The notes beneath the pieces are model-generated. The model did no database searches. It was not told where the DNA came from and saw nothing but the letters and a program-made list of their open reading frames with translations. The position numbers were made by a program, and so were the translations under genes. Source: Procambarus clarkii (taxonomy: Eukaryota > Arthropoda > Malacostraca > Decapoda > Cambaridae). Taken from it: a stretch of 64,000 nt of DNA. Positions 48,131 to 58,919 of this stretch are shown one piece after another. How positions within the stretch are numbered: the first letter of the stretch is position 1; every line of letters starts with the position of its first letter. Location of the stretch: assembly GCF_040958095.1 (NCBI RefSeq), contig NC_091165.1, forward strand, positions 30,726,186 to 30,790,185. The letters run 5' to 3'.

Positions 48131-48655
48131 AAATATACGGCACGCATAGACGCAATAAAGCACCTAAATTATTGGGATCGTCTTAAAGCCCTCCAAATGT
48201 ACTCACTAGAAAGAAGACGAGAGAGATATCAAATAATATACACCTGGAAGATACTGGAGGGCCAAGTACCAAATCTACACAGTAAAATAACAACGTACTG
48301 GAGTGAACGACTGGAAGAAAATGTAGAATAGAACCAGTGAAGAGCAGAGGTGCCATAGGCACAATCAGAGAACACTGTATAAACATCAGAGGTCCGCGGT
48401 TGTTCAACGTCCTCCCAGCAAGCATAAGAAATATTGCCGGAAGAACCGTGGACATTTTCAAGAGGAAACTAGATTTATTCCTCCAAGGAGTGCCGGACCA
48501 ACCGGGCTGTGGTGGGTATGTGGGCCTGCGGGCCGCTCCAAGCAACAGCCTGGTGGACCAAACTCTCACAAGTCGAGCCTGGCCTCGGGCCGGGCTTGGG
48601 GAGTAGAAGAACTCCCAGAACCCCATCAACCAGGTATCAACCAGGTATCAACCAG
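48131..48655 (+). mobile_element. 5'-truncated LINE inserted in the I-like LINE
   Basis: It encodes W-D-R-L-K-A-L-Q-M-Y-S-L-E-R-R-R-E-R-Y and, in another frame, [17 protein letters not shown] and G-C-G-G-Y-V-G-L-R-A-A. It ends in repeated GGTATCAACCA units. A short TTCT/AGAA is shared at both edges. The orientation is opposite to the host element. The same family is at 27690-28225. Confidence 0.9.
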
Positions 48656-50285
48656 AAGGGGAGAGGAGGTGATGGTGTTCCAGGAACCACATCAGACGAA
48701 CGTTAACCATACGTTCAAAGAGTTTGCAGACACAACTTGTGAGAGCAATAGGGCGAAAGTCCTTAGGGGAAGTACCCAGACACCCTGGTTTGCGAACAGG
48801 GAGGACAACGGCATCGAGCCAGTCCTCAGGGACTGACGACGACTCCCAGATCCGATTATACAGACTCAGTAAATACTGAGACGTGCTCGGAGGGAGATGG
48901 CGCAGCATCTCATAATGAATACCATCGGAGCCTGCCACCGTAGAACCGCAGAGGGCCAGGGCAGAGCGAAGTTCAGAGAGAGAGAAGGGATCATTATAGG
49001 GAAGCTGAAGATGAGTGCAGAAATCTAAAGGACGAGACTCAAGGACAGGTTTACGAAGAAGGAAAGATTGGGGAAGATGAAGACCAGAGCTAACAGAAGA
49101 AAAGTGGGAACCCAGTTCGGAAGCGACCTGCAACGGGTCCGCCACAAGAGTATCATGGAGGTGAAGGACCGGTGAAACATCGGGAACGAACTTACCCGCT
49201 ATCTTGCGGATACGCTTCCAGATCTGGGCCAGAGGGGTTTGGGATGTAATTGTTGAGACATAAGATGCCCAACATTCACGTTTAGCCGTACGGATGGCCT
49301 TACGGGCCACCGCACTCGTTTTCCGAAAGAAAAGAAAAGAATCGGTCGTCTGCCTACGGCGGTGCCTCTTCCAGGCTGCACGCTTACAGCGGACAGCCCG
49401 AGCACAGTCCGCATTCCACCAGGGAACGCACTTCCGCGGACCCCGAGAGGAAGAGCGAGGAATAGAGCAGAGGGCAGCGTTGAAGACAGTGTCATGAAAA
49501 AGGAGGAGAGTGCGAGAGAGGCAGAAGGGAGAGGTCAGAGAGAGCAGCACTGAGGGTAAATAGGGTCCAGTCTGCCTTAGCAAACTGCCACCTAGGGAAA
49601 GAGAGGGAAGGGCGAAAAGAGAAAAAGGAAACAAGGATGGGGAAATGATCACTTCCATGGAGGTCATCAAGAACCTGCCACGTGAAATCTAAGTAAAGAG
49701 AAGAAGAGCAGAGAGAAAGATCAAGACAAGAAAGGGTGCGAGTCCGAGAGTCCAAATGAGTGGGCTCACCAGAATTCAGAAGAGACAGGGAAGAAGAGAG
49801 GAGAAACGGCTCAAGGAGGCGACCCCGGGTATTCGTCAGAACGTCACCCCAAAGGGAATGACGACAATTGAAGTCACCCAGCAGGAGCACAGGCTCCGGC
49901 AAGGAGTCTAGGAGGTGTTTCAAATCAGGAAGAGACAGCGGGACACTCGGGGGGAGATAAAGGGAACAAACTGTGTACCATTTCCCCACAAAGATACGAG
50001 CAGCAGAACAATGGAGAGGCGAAGGAAAAAGTAAAGGAACAAAGGGAACATCAGCACGAATCAAGAGAGCAGAAGAATTAGAAGCCCCAGCAATGGCTGG
50101 GGGGGGGGGGGGGAGAGAAAGGAATAGCCACGAAAACGACCAGGACGAGCACCAAGCATTGGCTCCTGGAGACAGACACAAAGGGGCGAAAACCGCAAAA
50201 TCAGAAGTTGGAGTTCGAGGAAATTGGCGTAATAACCTCGAACGTTCCATTGAAGAATGGACAACAACGAGAAGTGAAAGGACAA
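48656..50285 (-). pseudogene. I-like LINE ORF2: endonuclease (APE) and N-terminal RT
   Basis: The endonuclease nicks target DNA to prime reverse transcription. The first frame has L-Q-W-N-V-R-G and L-Q-E-P, with the catalytic N and E, and ends at the poly-C tract (50100-50113). The next frame continues with L-L-G-D-F-N-C-R-H and G-S-D-H-F-P-I, so the classic GDFN and SDH motifs are present. A second frameshift near 49560-49650 leads to W-W-N-A-D-C-A-R-A-V and then the RT N-terminus with V-L-P-V-R-K-P-G and F-R-P-I-A-L-T-S. Coding stops at L-L-S-P, where the other LINE inserted. Confidence 0.92.
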
Positions 50286-50332
50286 AACCAGAGAACAAGG
50301 AAGAAACCAAGGCGAAAGAGCAACAGAGCACG

Positions 50333-52289
50333 TTAAAGAATATCAGGGTCGGGATCAGGATCAGCAAAGTCAGGGTTAGGGGGCATGGGTAAACTGAGCA
50401 AAGACGGAGGGAAGGAAACGGGAGAACAGATCAGAGGTGAGCGGGCGGGGTCCGGAGGAGGAGGAGGAGGAGGAAGAGGAGGAGACAACGGAGAGGAGCA
50501 GTCAAGGACAGCAGCAGGAAGAGGGGAAGTAGAAAGAGGGGAGCGCACCCCAGCAAGAGCAGCAACCGAAAGGGAAGCAGGGGCCAAAGAAACCTCCATA
50601 GCAGGAACAGGGGGCGCAATCACTGAAACGGGAGGGGAAGGAGCAACAGAACCAGACGTAGGAGCTGAGGAAGAAAGCGAAGCCTTCTTACCCGCCGGGG
50701 AAGAGGAAGGAGAGGAGCCAGGCTTACGCTTCTGACTTAAAGAGACCGGTATCCCAGCAACTACGTACCGCGCAACGGATTCCAGTGTCTCAACAGGAGA
50801 AGCCGAACGAGAGCACACACGACGGCCGCTAGGAGAGCGATGGACATCCGCCCGCACCGACAGGCGGTGGGGAGAGCCGATAGATGGAGGAAGAGGATGG
50901 GAAGGAGGATCGGAGGGGGACGAGGAAGAAGACACAGGAGACACGACAGACCGGGTAGAAGGAAGGGGAACCCCGGACAGAGGACCAGGAGGAGGATCCT
51001 TCGGGAGAGAACCCAAAGGAACAGAGGAGGGGGCAGTGGGCGCATCAGGGTCCAAGGCCCGGAAACGGTTGTGAGTCTGAGGAAGGCGGGAAGGACGAGG
51101 AGAGGAAGAGCGCAACACGCGAGCATAAGAGACATTACCATAAGGCGGGAGCCGGCGAACCTGGCGTCTCGCCTCAGGAAAAGATAAACGCTCCCGGTGC
51201 TTCAAGTTGAGGACGACTGCCTCAAGCTTGTAATGGACACACGCACGGGAGAAGGTAGGATGGGCCTCACCGCAGTTGAGGCAACGAGCCTGGTGAGAAG
51301 TGCACTCCGACTTCGAGTGACCTTCGCCACCACACAAAGGACAGAGAGAGACAGTCCCGGAGCAGCGGAGGGCACCATGCCCAAACCTCCAGCACTTGTT
51401 GCAGAGCCGAGGAGAAGGAATGTACTCCTGGACAGAGCACCTGGCACCAGCAAGAATGACAGAGGGTGGAAGGGTCCCTACCATCAAAGGTAATCTTCAC
51501 AACCCAGAGGGGTTGACGGCGACAACCACGAGGGGGACGAGTAAACGTGTCCACCTTGAGAATAGAATGGCCCTGGGCAGCAAGGATATGTCGAATATCG
51601 TCGTGGCAGTCGCGCAGGTCCCGAACACCGGTCGCAACATGGGGCGGGAGCAAAATAGTGCCAACACTGGCATTCAACTGAGCGTTCTTCGAGACCCGAA
51701 CAGGGGTCTCGCCAAGGCAGGATAAGGCAGCCAAGCGGGAAGCAGCATCCTGAGAAGGAGCAGCAATGACACGTGTACCGAGACGAGTGGGGTTGAAAGT
51801 AATGGAGGCATCCACGGAATCAACGAGATGTCGATGGAGGGAGAAATCGTCAGGAGGCGCAGAATCAAGAGGGAGGAGATCAAAATATTTGGCCCACGAA
51901 GCGGGACCAAACAAGGCTTGATAGGTAGCAGAACTGGAAGGAATCGAGCGAGGGCGGCCGTGACGAGGACGGCGGTGAGAACCCCCAGAGAGAGAGGGGT
52001 TAAAAGGCGCAGTAGTTACAACTAGAGAAGGAGCCGCGCCAGGGGACGAGGTAGTCACCACTGGGGGCCTGGGGCTTGACCCAACCACAGAGGAGGGAGG
52101 GGAGCCAGGGGAAGAGTCAGAGAGGCCAAAGGAGGAGCAAGGTCGGGGCCCAATGCAGCGGAGGCTACAGAGCCCGGTCTTCCAATACGGACCGACTCGG
52201 GGGCTTGGTCGCCCACCCCACGAGCCTGAGAAGGTACACCAGAAGCAGCCGAAACAGGGGTTATCATCATTACGAAAAGAAGAATTCAT
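50333..52289 (-). pseudogene. I-like LINE ORF1, gag-like RNA-binding protein, frameshifted
   Basis: The N-terminal half (52289 to about 51475) is Ser/Pro/Arg-rich and then has an esterase-free RNA-binding-like region ending V-K-I-T-F-D-G. A one-base shift near 51475 leads to the second frame, T-L-P-P-S-V-I-L-A-G, then three zinc knuckles: C-N-K-C-W-R-F-G-H..C, C-P-L-C-G-G-E-G-H..C and C-L-N-C-G-E-A-H. A long Pro/Ser-rich tail ends at 50333. Such proteins bind the element RNA in cytoplasmic particles. The stop overlaps the start region of ORF2. Confidence 0.88.
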
Positions 52290-52800
52290 TCACAAATGTG
52301 CCCCCACACCCACCATGGAGCCACAATTAGAGGCAGGACACCCAACAAGAAGCTATCGCCGATCTTGCCGGGGCCTCCTAGGGGTGCGTCGTGAGTATAC
52401 GCCCCACAAACGCCACCTTAAGAAACCGACAGTCCGTCGAGATCGGGTTCAGTGACGAAAGAGGGATTGACAATAAAAGGTTCCCCTCGCTCTCGACGTC
52501 GGGTACTACAGTTCTACGGGTGCAAGAGTATGCCTCCTCAAGCACCCGGGCGTCAAAATAGAAGAAGTCCAAGGGAAGAACCAGGACGAGCAAAAGGTCG
52601 GCGGAGAAACAAAAAAAGAAGAGGGGGAGAAAAACGAAACAGAAGGAAAAGGAAAAGATGCCCAGCAGAATTGGAGAGGACGGCAGCAGGAGCACAAGGC
52701 TAGAAAAGGACAGAGGACTGTCCCAAGGAGCATCACACTCCGGCAGCCGTCCACTAAGCCCCCACACGGAGACAACGAGCTGAGCGGGGAGGGGGTTTTA

Positions 52801-53860
52801 AATTTAATAAAAAAGTGTTCACTAAGACTGAATATAATTTTCAACACTAGGAATATAGCTTAATACTCTATTCCTTAAACATAAATAGAACCACCAAACA
52901 TTTGAGTTCATCTCCCGCCGGGAACGTCGTCACGTACACAACATCAACAAAGGTCTCCTGGTTCAACCTTGATGCCGAGCGGACGTCTGGACACCTCCGC
53001 CTGGGAAGCCGCCGGATCACGTCCTGTTTTCGCGTTTTGGCTTTGCTACTGCCTTTTGGCATCCCTCTTCAACGGTCCGATTGTACGACGCCTGGCGCAC
53101 ATATCGCCTTGGGTCACGGGATTGTTGATAGATTTTTTTTTGACGTGTGTTCTGGCTGGTTTTCCCAGCGGGGTTACGGTGTACGGGGGCTGGCTTGGCT
53201 GAGAGGTGCCGGGGGTTGGCGGGTCTTGGTGGGCTCCTGGTGTGCCCTCAGTCGTGGTGGGCGGCTGGCTTCTGCTCTGCCGGAGGACACTGGATGACTT
53301 TTTGCGTTTTAGTTGGGGCCGCGTTTTGGTTTTGCTACCTGGTGTTCTCTGTGTGGGGCGGGGCCGGTGGTTGTCACCCTGAGGGACTCCTGGGGCTCCC
53401 CAATCATCTGTCTGACTGATGATTGACTGACTGATGACTGATGACTGACTGAATAAATGTGCGTTTATTTGGCGCATGGCATATTAGTTTCTAGTGATTG
53501 GCGTCACTCGTTTCGCGTTTTGGCTTGGCGTTTCACCTTTTCTGGCTTCGCGATTCACCCTTCACGGGTACGCCGGGGCGCATTTGATCCCACGATCGTC
53601 GTCGCCCCTAAATCAACAACAACAACATCAACAAAGCACCCTGAGGGACTCCTGGGACTCCCCAGTCAGACTGTGCGTTTATTTGCCGTAAGGCATATTA
53701 GTTTCTAGTGAATGGCGTCACTCGTTTCGCGTTTTGGCTTGGCGTTTCACCTTTCCTGGCTTCGCAATTCACCCTTAACGGGTACGCCGGGGCGCATCCC
53801 ATCCCACGATTGTCGTCGCCCCTAAATCAACAACAACATCAACAAAGGACATGCTGTGGA
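52801..53860 (-). repeat. G+C-rich region with a ~213-bp direct repeat upstream of the LINE
   Basis: GTGCGTTTATTTG plus GCATATTAGTTTCTAGTGA, TTTCGCGTTTTGGCTTGGCG and TACGCCGGGGCGCAT occur at about 53459-53635 and again at 53672-53845, a period of about 213 bp. Weaker relatives (CGCGTTTTGGCTTTGCTAC; GCGTTTTGGTTTTGCTACC) lie at 53028 and 53321. Each copy is preceded or followed by AACAACAACATCAACAAAG. The position next to the LINE 5' end suggests 5' UTR monomers. No frame is trustworthy. Confidence 0.65.
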
Positions 53861-54770
53861 GTGGCTCTCCATATGAGCTGATTTAACTCGTTAGACACCC
53901 AGACTACGTGTCAACAAGCAAGTAACCAGCAAAACAGCCTCTCAACAACCACAGCAACACCAGTGTCCTTCTTACAAGCATTTTTGTTTAATTTTGGCCA
54001 TAGTTATTCATAAATAGGTAGGCAGTTATACTGCATGAGAAAACCCACAACCAAGTATGTTTACTCAGCTCAACACACTCATCTTCCATGTCATACCTAT
54101 ACATATATGTTTAGGGAAACATTATTAATTCTTTAAACTCGGCAGGTAATTGTGATTTGGAGCTACAAGAAGCTGAGCAGACAGGTGGCCCTCAATATAA
54201 AATTATTACCTAGCTGTACACTAAGCTTTGTAGGTCTGCAGACAGCCGCCATTACGTGGCACTCAGAGGCACAGGGCCACACCCAACTTTGATGCTACAA
54301 TTACACAGCCTTAGCAGGCCCCATCAACAGGAACAGCTAAGCCCCTTTTTGTGCAATACTGTAGACATAGTATTAATAATTATAATTAATTATTGCTATA
54401 ATAATAGTAGATTAGACCATCATATGTGGTATGATTTATACTTTACATATTGAATATTAGATAAACAATTTGTGGTTTATGAAGGATCCATCTCAAAGTG
54501 GTTTAAGTTGCAAATTGTCCCCCCCCCCCTCAATTATGTGAGATAAATTCAGGCAGTTGAATCAGTACATACAGTCTACTCACTTACTTAATTATTAACT
54601 TGCCTAATTAACTAACTTATTACTAAGAACTAAGAAACATAATCAAATAAAATTATCATATTAAAGTCAATTAAAAAGGAATTAAGCTGCTGGGATTTTC
54701 CCACAACCTTACCCCTAAATGTCAACCCATGTCTTGCTATTTTCAAACAATACTGTTTGTTGACCAACTA
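53861..54770. other. Unassigned, AT-rich intergenic DNA
   Basis: No recognised repeat family and no frame with a known domain are seen. A short poly-C run lies at about 54520-54530. Confidence 0.4.
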
Positions 54771-54774
54771 CTGA

Positions 54775-55010
54775 TTTCTGCCATGTTTTTTCCCCCCTTT
54801 TTCCCTTTTTCAACTTTATTTATGCTTTGATCTCAATTAGTATAAGTTTTATTCTAAGTGTTTTTTCTCGCAACTTGCCCGAAACGTAGTGCACACAATG
54901 CTTTAGGCATTGTGTGTACTAGCTCTATCTAGAATTCCAACATTATGTTTGTAACTCGTATGTATTTACTTTTTCCTGAAAAAAACATTTGATTTGATTT
55001 GATGCAGTGT
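54775..55010 (+). mobile_element. Worn LINE 3' tail, + strand
   Basis: GCCCGAAACGTAGTGCACAC, CTTTAGGCATTGTGTGTACTAGCTC and GTATGTATTTACTTTTTCCTG match, on the + strand, the 3' UTR found in reverse at 26640-26760 and 59060-59170. The tail has changed to TTTGATTTGATTTG. Confidence 0.75.
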
Positions 55011-55635
55011 TTCTATTTAAATTAATGCTTTATTTTTTTAATTATTTTAAGGAACTTTTCAACGTTGCTTTTAAATAAAAATTTAATATGTAGATTGTAA
55101 TCCATTGATTTTATATAAATTTGTCTAAATGTATTAATAGAAACATAATTTGTGTATTTACTGAACAGTCTATGCATATTATCACATGTTGGATTTGTAT
55201 ATTTATATTTTCCATAAATAGAATGGTCGCCAAAACTATATTTTCACTTGCGTTTTATCCAAAGAGTGTTGATATTCTGAATTAAGACTTTTAATGGCTC
55301 AAGAGATGAGTCAGCAGTAATAGTAATAGATGGCCAAACACTATGCAACTGCAACAAGTTATCAGCGTTGTAATTTTGCAAACATGTTACTGTTAAAATA
55401 GATCATCCAAATAGATTATAAAAGTCAATTTGGGTTGTGGGCATGCTTGGAAAAAAGTTACATTGCTGAATAACTCACCAGTTCCAGCATAAGGTTTATG
55501 TTCTAACCCAACCAATTGGGGATAATCATGCCTGATAGATTTCAAATTAACAATATGGTTTTGTGTGAAATACAATTTAACTATAAAATTAAAGTAATTA
55601 AATAACTAAGTACTTGGGGATTGGTTAGTAAAGTG
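55011..55635. other. Unassigned AT-rich DNA
   Basis: I see no gene, no tandem array and no shared repeat. Confidence 0.4.
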
Positions 55636-56170
55636 AAGATCTTATATCCAGTGCTGCTGGAGCTCGCCGGAGTGCAGCTCTGGCACCTTAGCAAGTGGAT
55701 TATGGATCGGGGGAAAGAGAGAGGATGAGAGGAAAGGGAGAGAGGATGAAGGGGAAAGGGAGATAATAACTTGTGGGTAATGGTTAATTGTGGCAGGAAA
55801 ATGTTAGTATTACATTACTAATAAGTTAATAATGTTATGATATTTCTTCGTTTTTATAAAGATTCAATAATATTTAAATTTTATATAGTTAAAAAGTAAA
55901 CATGCTGAATTGTAGTGGTAGGAATGTTGAAACATAATACCCCGACGCACGTGAACGCTTCCTATCCATTTGTGCCAGAAACAATGTATGAGACAAAGTT
56001 GCCAACCTACTGCTTTGGACACGAATATTCAGCGATATTGTTCATGGCCTTTGCACTAGTTCAGGTATTAGCACTAGACAGGTATTCTTCATTCATACAA
56101 TACTATATTTTAGTATTATATATTTAGTACATACTTGCCAGGAAAAACGACAAATTTGCTACACACAACT
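55636..56170 (-). repeat. Interspersed repeat, inverted partner of 9136-9760
   Basis: The reverse complement follows the 9136-9760 repeat in order. It keeps the uninterrupted AACTTATTAGTAATGTAATAC (read on the - strand) where the other copy has a MITE. Frames such as 55915-56127 have no known domain. Confidence 0.78.
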
Positions 56171-56458
56171 TTACATAATTTAGTGTTTTTGGGATGGTTT
56201 TTAGCGTCGTGTGAAATATTGAGTTGACAACCTTGCTTCTTTGTGTCAGTAGCATAAGTAAAGTGGTGTCTGGTGGTCCCTGGATTTCTCTCTAATACAG
56301 AAGCATTTTTTCTCACAAAAAAAAAATCATGTTTTCTAAGCAAACAATGTTGACTTCCTTCTTTCGTAGACAAAAGGAGGAGTTTAAGAGGAATAACGTA
56401 CAAGAGATTGATTATGATAATAGTGAAAATGGCAAAAGGTATTTTGACTTCTTCTAGT

Positions 56459-57489
56459 TGTTACGGCCCTCTCGGGACGCAACGGGGTTTCTTACTCTGA
56501 TGTAGTTAGAGGAAGATATATATCCGGCCCAAGCCAGTAGAGGCTATCAAGGGATGCGATCCGTGACGCAAGTAACTTAAAGGGAGTAGGGAAAGAAAGG
56601 TAAGAACTTAATATAATATAACCATCACCATTTAAATATATAAAAGTAAAACGTACACAAGGGGGGGGGGTATTAACACTTTACAAAGGGGATCAACACT
56701 GTAGTCTTCTGCTGGAGGGACTATGGATCCTCGAAGCTAGGTGCTGAGTCCGCGGTGCTTTCTTCGTGGCCTCAAGACGTGTCCTCTGAGAACACCGAGT
56801 CTACCCTGGCCACAGGTCAGCCACCAACACAGGTCCACTGGGGGCACCGTCGTGGAGGCCGTCAACCACACGTCCAGCAGGTCATGCTGGCAGGTACTGA
56901 GCCACCAAGGCTGGTACGGCCACTCCACGAACGATATAAGGGGTACGCCCTAGACAGGAGTCTCGTGTGATATCACCAATCACCCTCCTGTCCTCAATAC
57001 CCCAGTGGATTATCGTCTCCAACCGTCCGGTCCGGGTAAATCCTTCCACTGCCACTCCACTGGCAGGCTTAACACACCACAGTGTTCTTCCGGGGGGACG
57101 ACGTCACGACAGCTGCAGCAAACTTCACAGTATGGAGACTGGCTGCCTCGGGTAGACTGACTACACCTTCAACACAGTGGTCCCAGGTCGGCTCTGTAAG
57201 CAGACACGTCATTAATAACCGGGACACTAATACACCACACTCACAGGCTCAGATACAAACGCCCGACATATCCACTCCATAGATGGCGCTGTCTTCGGAG
57301 CACCACCTCACCAGAGGTCAGGAGCGGCGGTGTTGAGCGCTGAACCAGACTGGAAACTGGTCCTCGGGCCAGTACACGCTGTCCTCACTAGGTGTCCGTC
57401 GTTCGTTTGGCGGGGGTTTCGGGAGCTGACTCACAGATGGCGTGTTTGTCACTGCTCCAGGCTAGGACGCTGGATCCGGGTTCGTAACA
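56459..57489. repeat. Solo LTR, 1031 bp, with 5-bp target duplication
   Basis: It begins TGTTACGGCCC and ends GGTTCGTAACA, a 7-bp terminal inverted repeat (TGTTACG/CGTAACA). It is flanked by CTAGT at 56454-56458 and 57490-57494. No internal coding of a retroelement is present. TG...CA ends and a 5-bp duplication fit a Ty3/gypsy or BEL solo LTR left by recombination between two LTRs. The orientation is not known. Open frames inside (56737-57584) are accidental. Confidence 0.9.
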
Positions 57490-57689
57490 CTAGTTCAAAT
57501 TTTCAAACTAGATCCACGTGTAATTCCGAAAGTAATGGGGCTTTGAAATCTAACTTGTATTTCTGTTCAGGTGTTTGGACATAAAAAATAAATGAGAAAA
57601 ATAAAAAGAAACTGTTAGGATTAAGGTCACATAAGATTAGGTTTGTAATGTTAAGATCTAATTATCTTTTGTATTCATAGCACCTACAT

Positions 57690-58180
57690 CCGGTGACGTC
57701 CATTGTTTGTTGTTGTTGTAATAAATGTCATGTGTGTAATCTCAGGACTACGGAAAACCTAGTTGAACTAAAATCAGATAAAAAAGAGACTAAGATGATA
57801 GTGCAATATTTCCTGGTTGAAGTTAGTGCAAACAGGCTCTTAGAATGCCCCAATGTTACAACAGCAGAAAGGTGTAAGCACGACAATATAGAAACAAGAC
57901 AGGTGCTTGTAGCAATAAAAAGGACCTCGCATCAACACTACATGTTAATTTTGTTCCGAGAAGCTGAATCTAAAAACAACAACTCTGAATGCTGGGATCT
58001 ATGGACAATTCAGGCTAAGGCGATACAGTCCAGAGCCCATACACTATTACAGATGTCATCGCTTCAGCCACTATGAAGATGCCTGCAGAGGCTTGGAATA
58101 GTGTGGAGTATGCAGTGAGCACCACAACACTGACATATGCAAAAATCTGCATAAGAAGGCAAACCAACTGTTAAGAATGA
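57690..58180 (+). pseudogene. Gag-like/LINE ORF1 remnant with zinc knuckles
   Basis: A 127-codon frame (57693-58076) has no domain I recognise by itself. In the neighbouring frame from about 58018 the sequence reads Y-Y-R-C-H-R-F-S-H-Y-E-D-A-C and, after a stop, C-G-V-C-S-E-H-H-N-T-D-I-C, two Cys/His knuckles like those of LINE ORF1 or gag proteins (the first Cys of the first knuckle is Tyr). A broken element ORF1 is the best reading. Confidence 0.55.
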
Positions 58181-58919
58181 ACTAGTACTTGCTCTGTGAG
58201 GGGCCAATATCTGAGGTCAAGGAGTTTCTAAAATAGTGGAGTTAGGTTAGGCCCGGCTCCCAGGGAAGACAATTCCCAGCAAATTTACTTTTAAAGGACT
58301 GAAGTCTAAAGAGATTTCCAACCCCACTACAACCAGGGAAAAGGATACTCTGATTACAAACCTTAGTTATTATTTATTAACCCTAATATCCCCCAAAAGT
58401 ACAAAAAATACCTTACCAACTCGATCTTATGTTAACTCCTTGAATCCACATAGACAGGAGACATGGATTACAAACAGCAACTAGTGGTAAGGTCTACTTT
58501 CCTTAAGGGACAGAACACACACTGGCATTAACAACACACGTGGTAACTCTAGCTACCTCAGAGGTAACCCTTGGGCTCAAAACACTGGCTTAGAGGACAT
58601 AAACAAATACACTAAAAAACCTAGCAAATGGTACGTTAATTCTATAATTTGGTACTTAACTGGTAGTCACAGAATAAGGAGAGAGAAGAGACGAGGAGGA
58701 CGAAGAAGATATAAATAAGCAGCCCACACAGTCATATGACAGGAGCGCTCCAGATCCCAGTAGAGAAGAAGGAAGAGGCTCCCTCCTCCTCCATGTGGCC
58801 GCTGCCTGAAGTATTCTAAACTGATCGTACAGTAACAATCATTACTAGTCTTTGGGACAAATCTTTACTTACTACTTTAACAGTTCTAAGTATAGTTAAC
58901 ATCTAGCTTTATATAATAT
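58181..58919. other. Unassigned intergenic DNA
   Basis: No recognised repeat or coding frame is seen. One purine-rich stretch lies at 58675-58700. Confidence 0.4.

Larger units (their letters stand above)
46030..52800 (-). mobile_element. Near-full-length I-clade-like LINE (ORF1, APE-RT-RNase H), broken
   Basis: The - strand runs from a leader near 52800 through a gag-like ORF1 (52289-50333) and an ORF2 with endonuclease, RT, RNase H and a C-terminal Cys/His motif (50285-46057) to a 3' UTR near 46030. Having both APE and RNase H is characteristic of the I superfamily. It is interrupted by a LINE at 48131-48655 and by at least three frameshifts, one at a 14-base G run (C run on the coding strand). 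It is G+C-richer than the surrounding DNA. Confidence 0.92.

Noticed and set aside
46567..53420. Many + strand Lys/Arg/Glu-rich frames
   Set aside because: They are antisense shadows of the G+C-rich LINE ORFs on the - strand.
56737..57584. Several 60-84-codon frames
   Set aside because: They lie inside the solo LTR and overlap each other in different frames, with no known domain.
57693..58076. Host gene of 127 codons with a Cys-rich start
   Set aside because: The neighbouring frame carries element-type zinc knuckles, and no intron structure or conserved domain supports a host gene.
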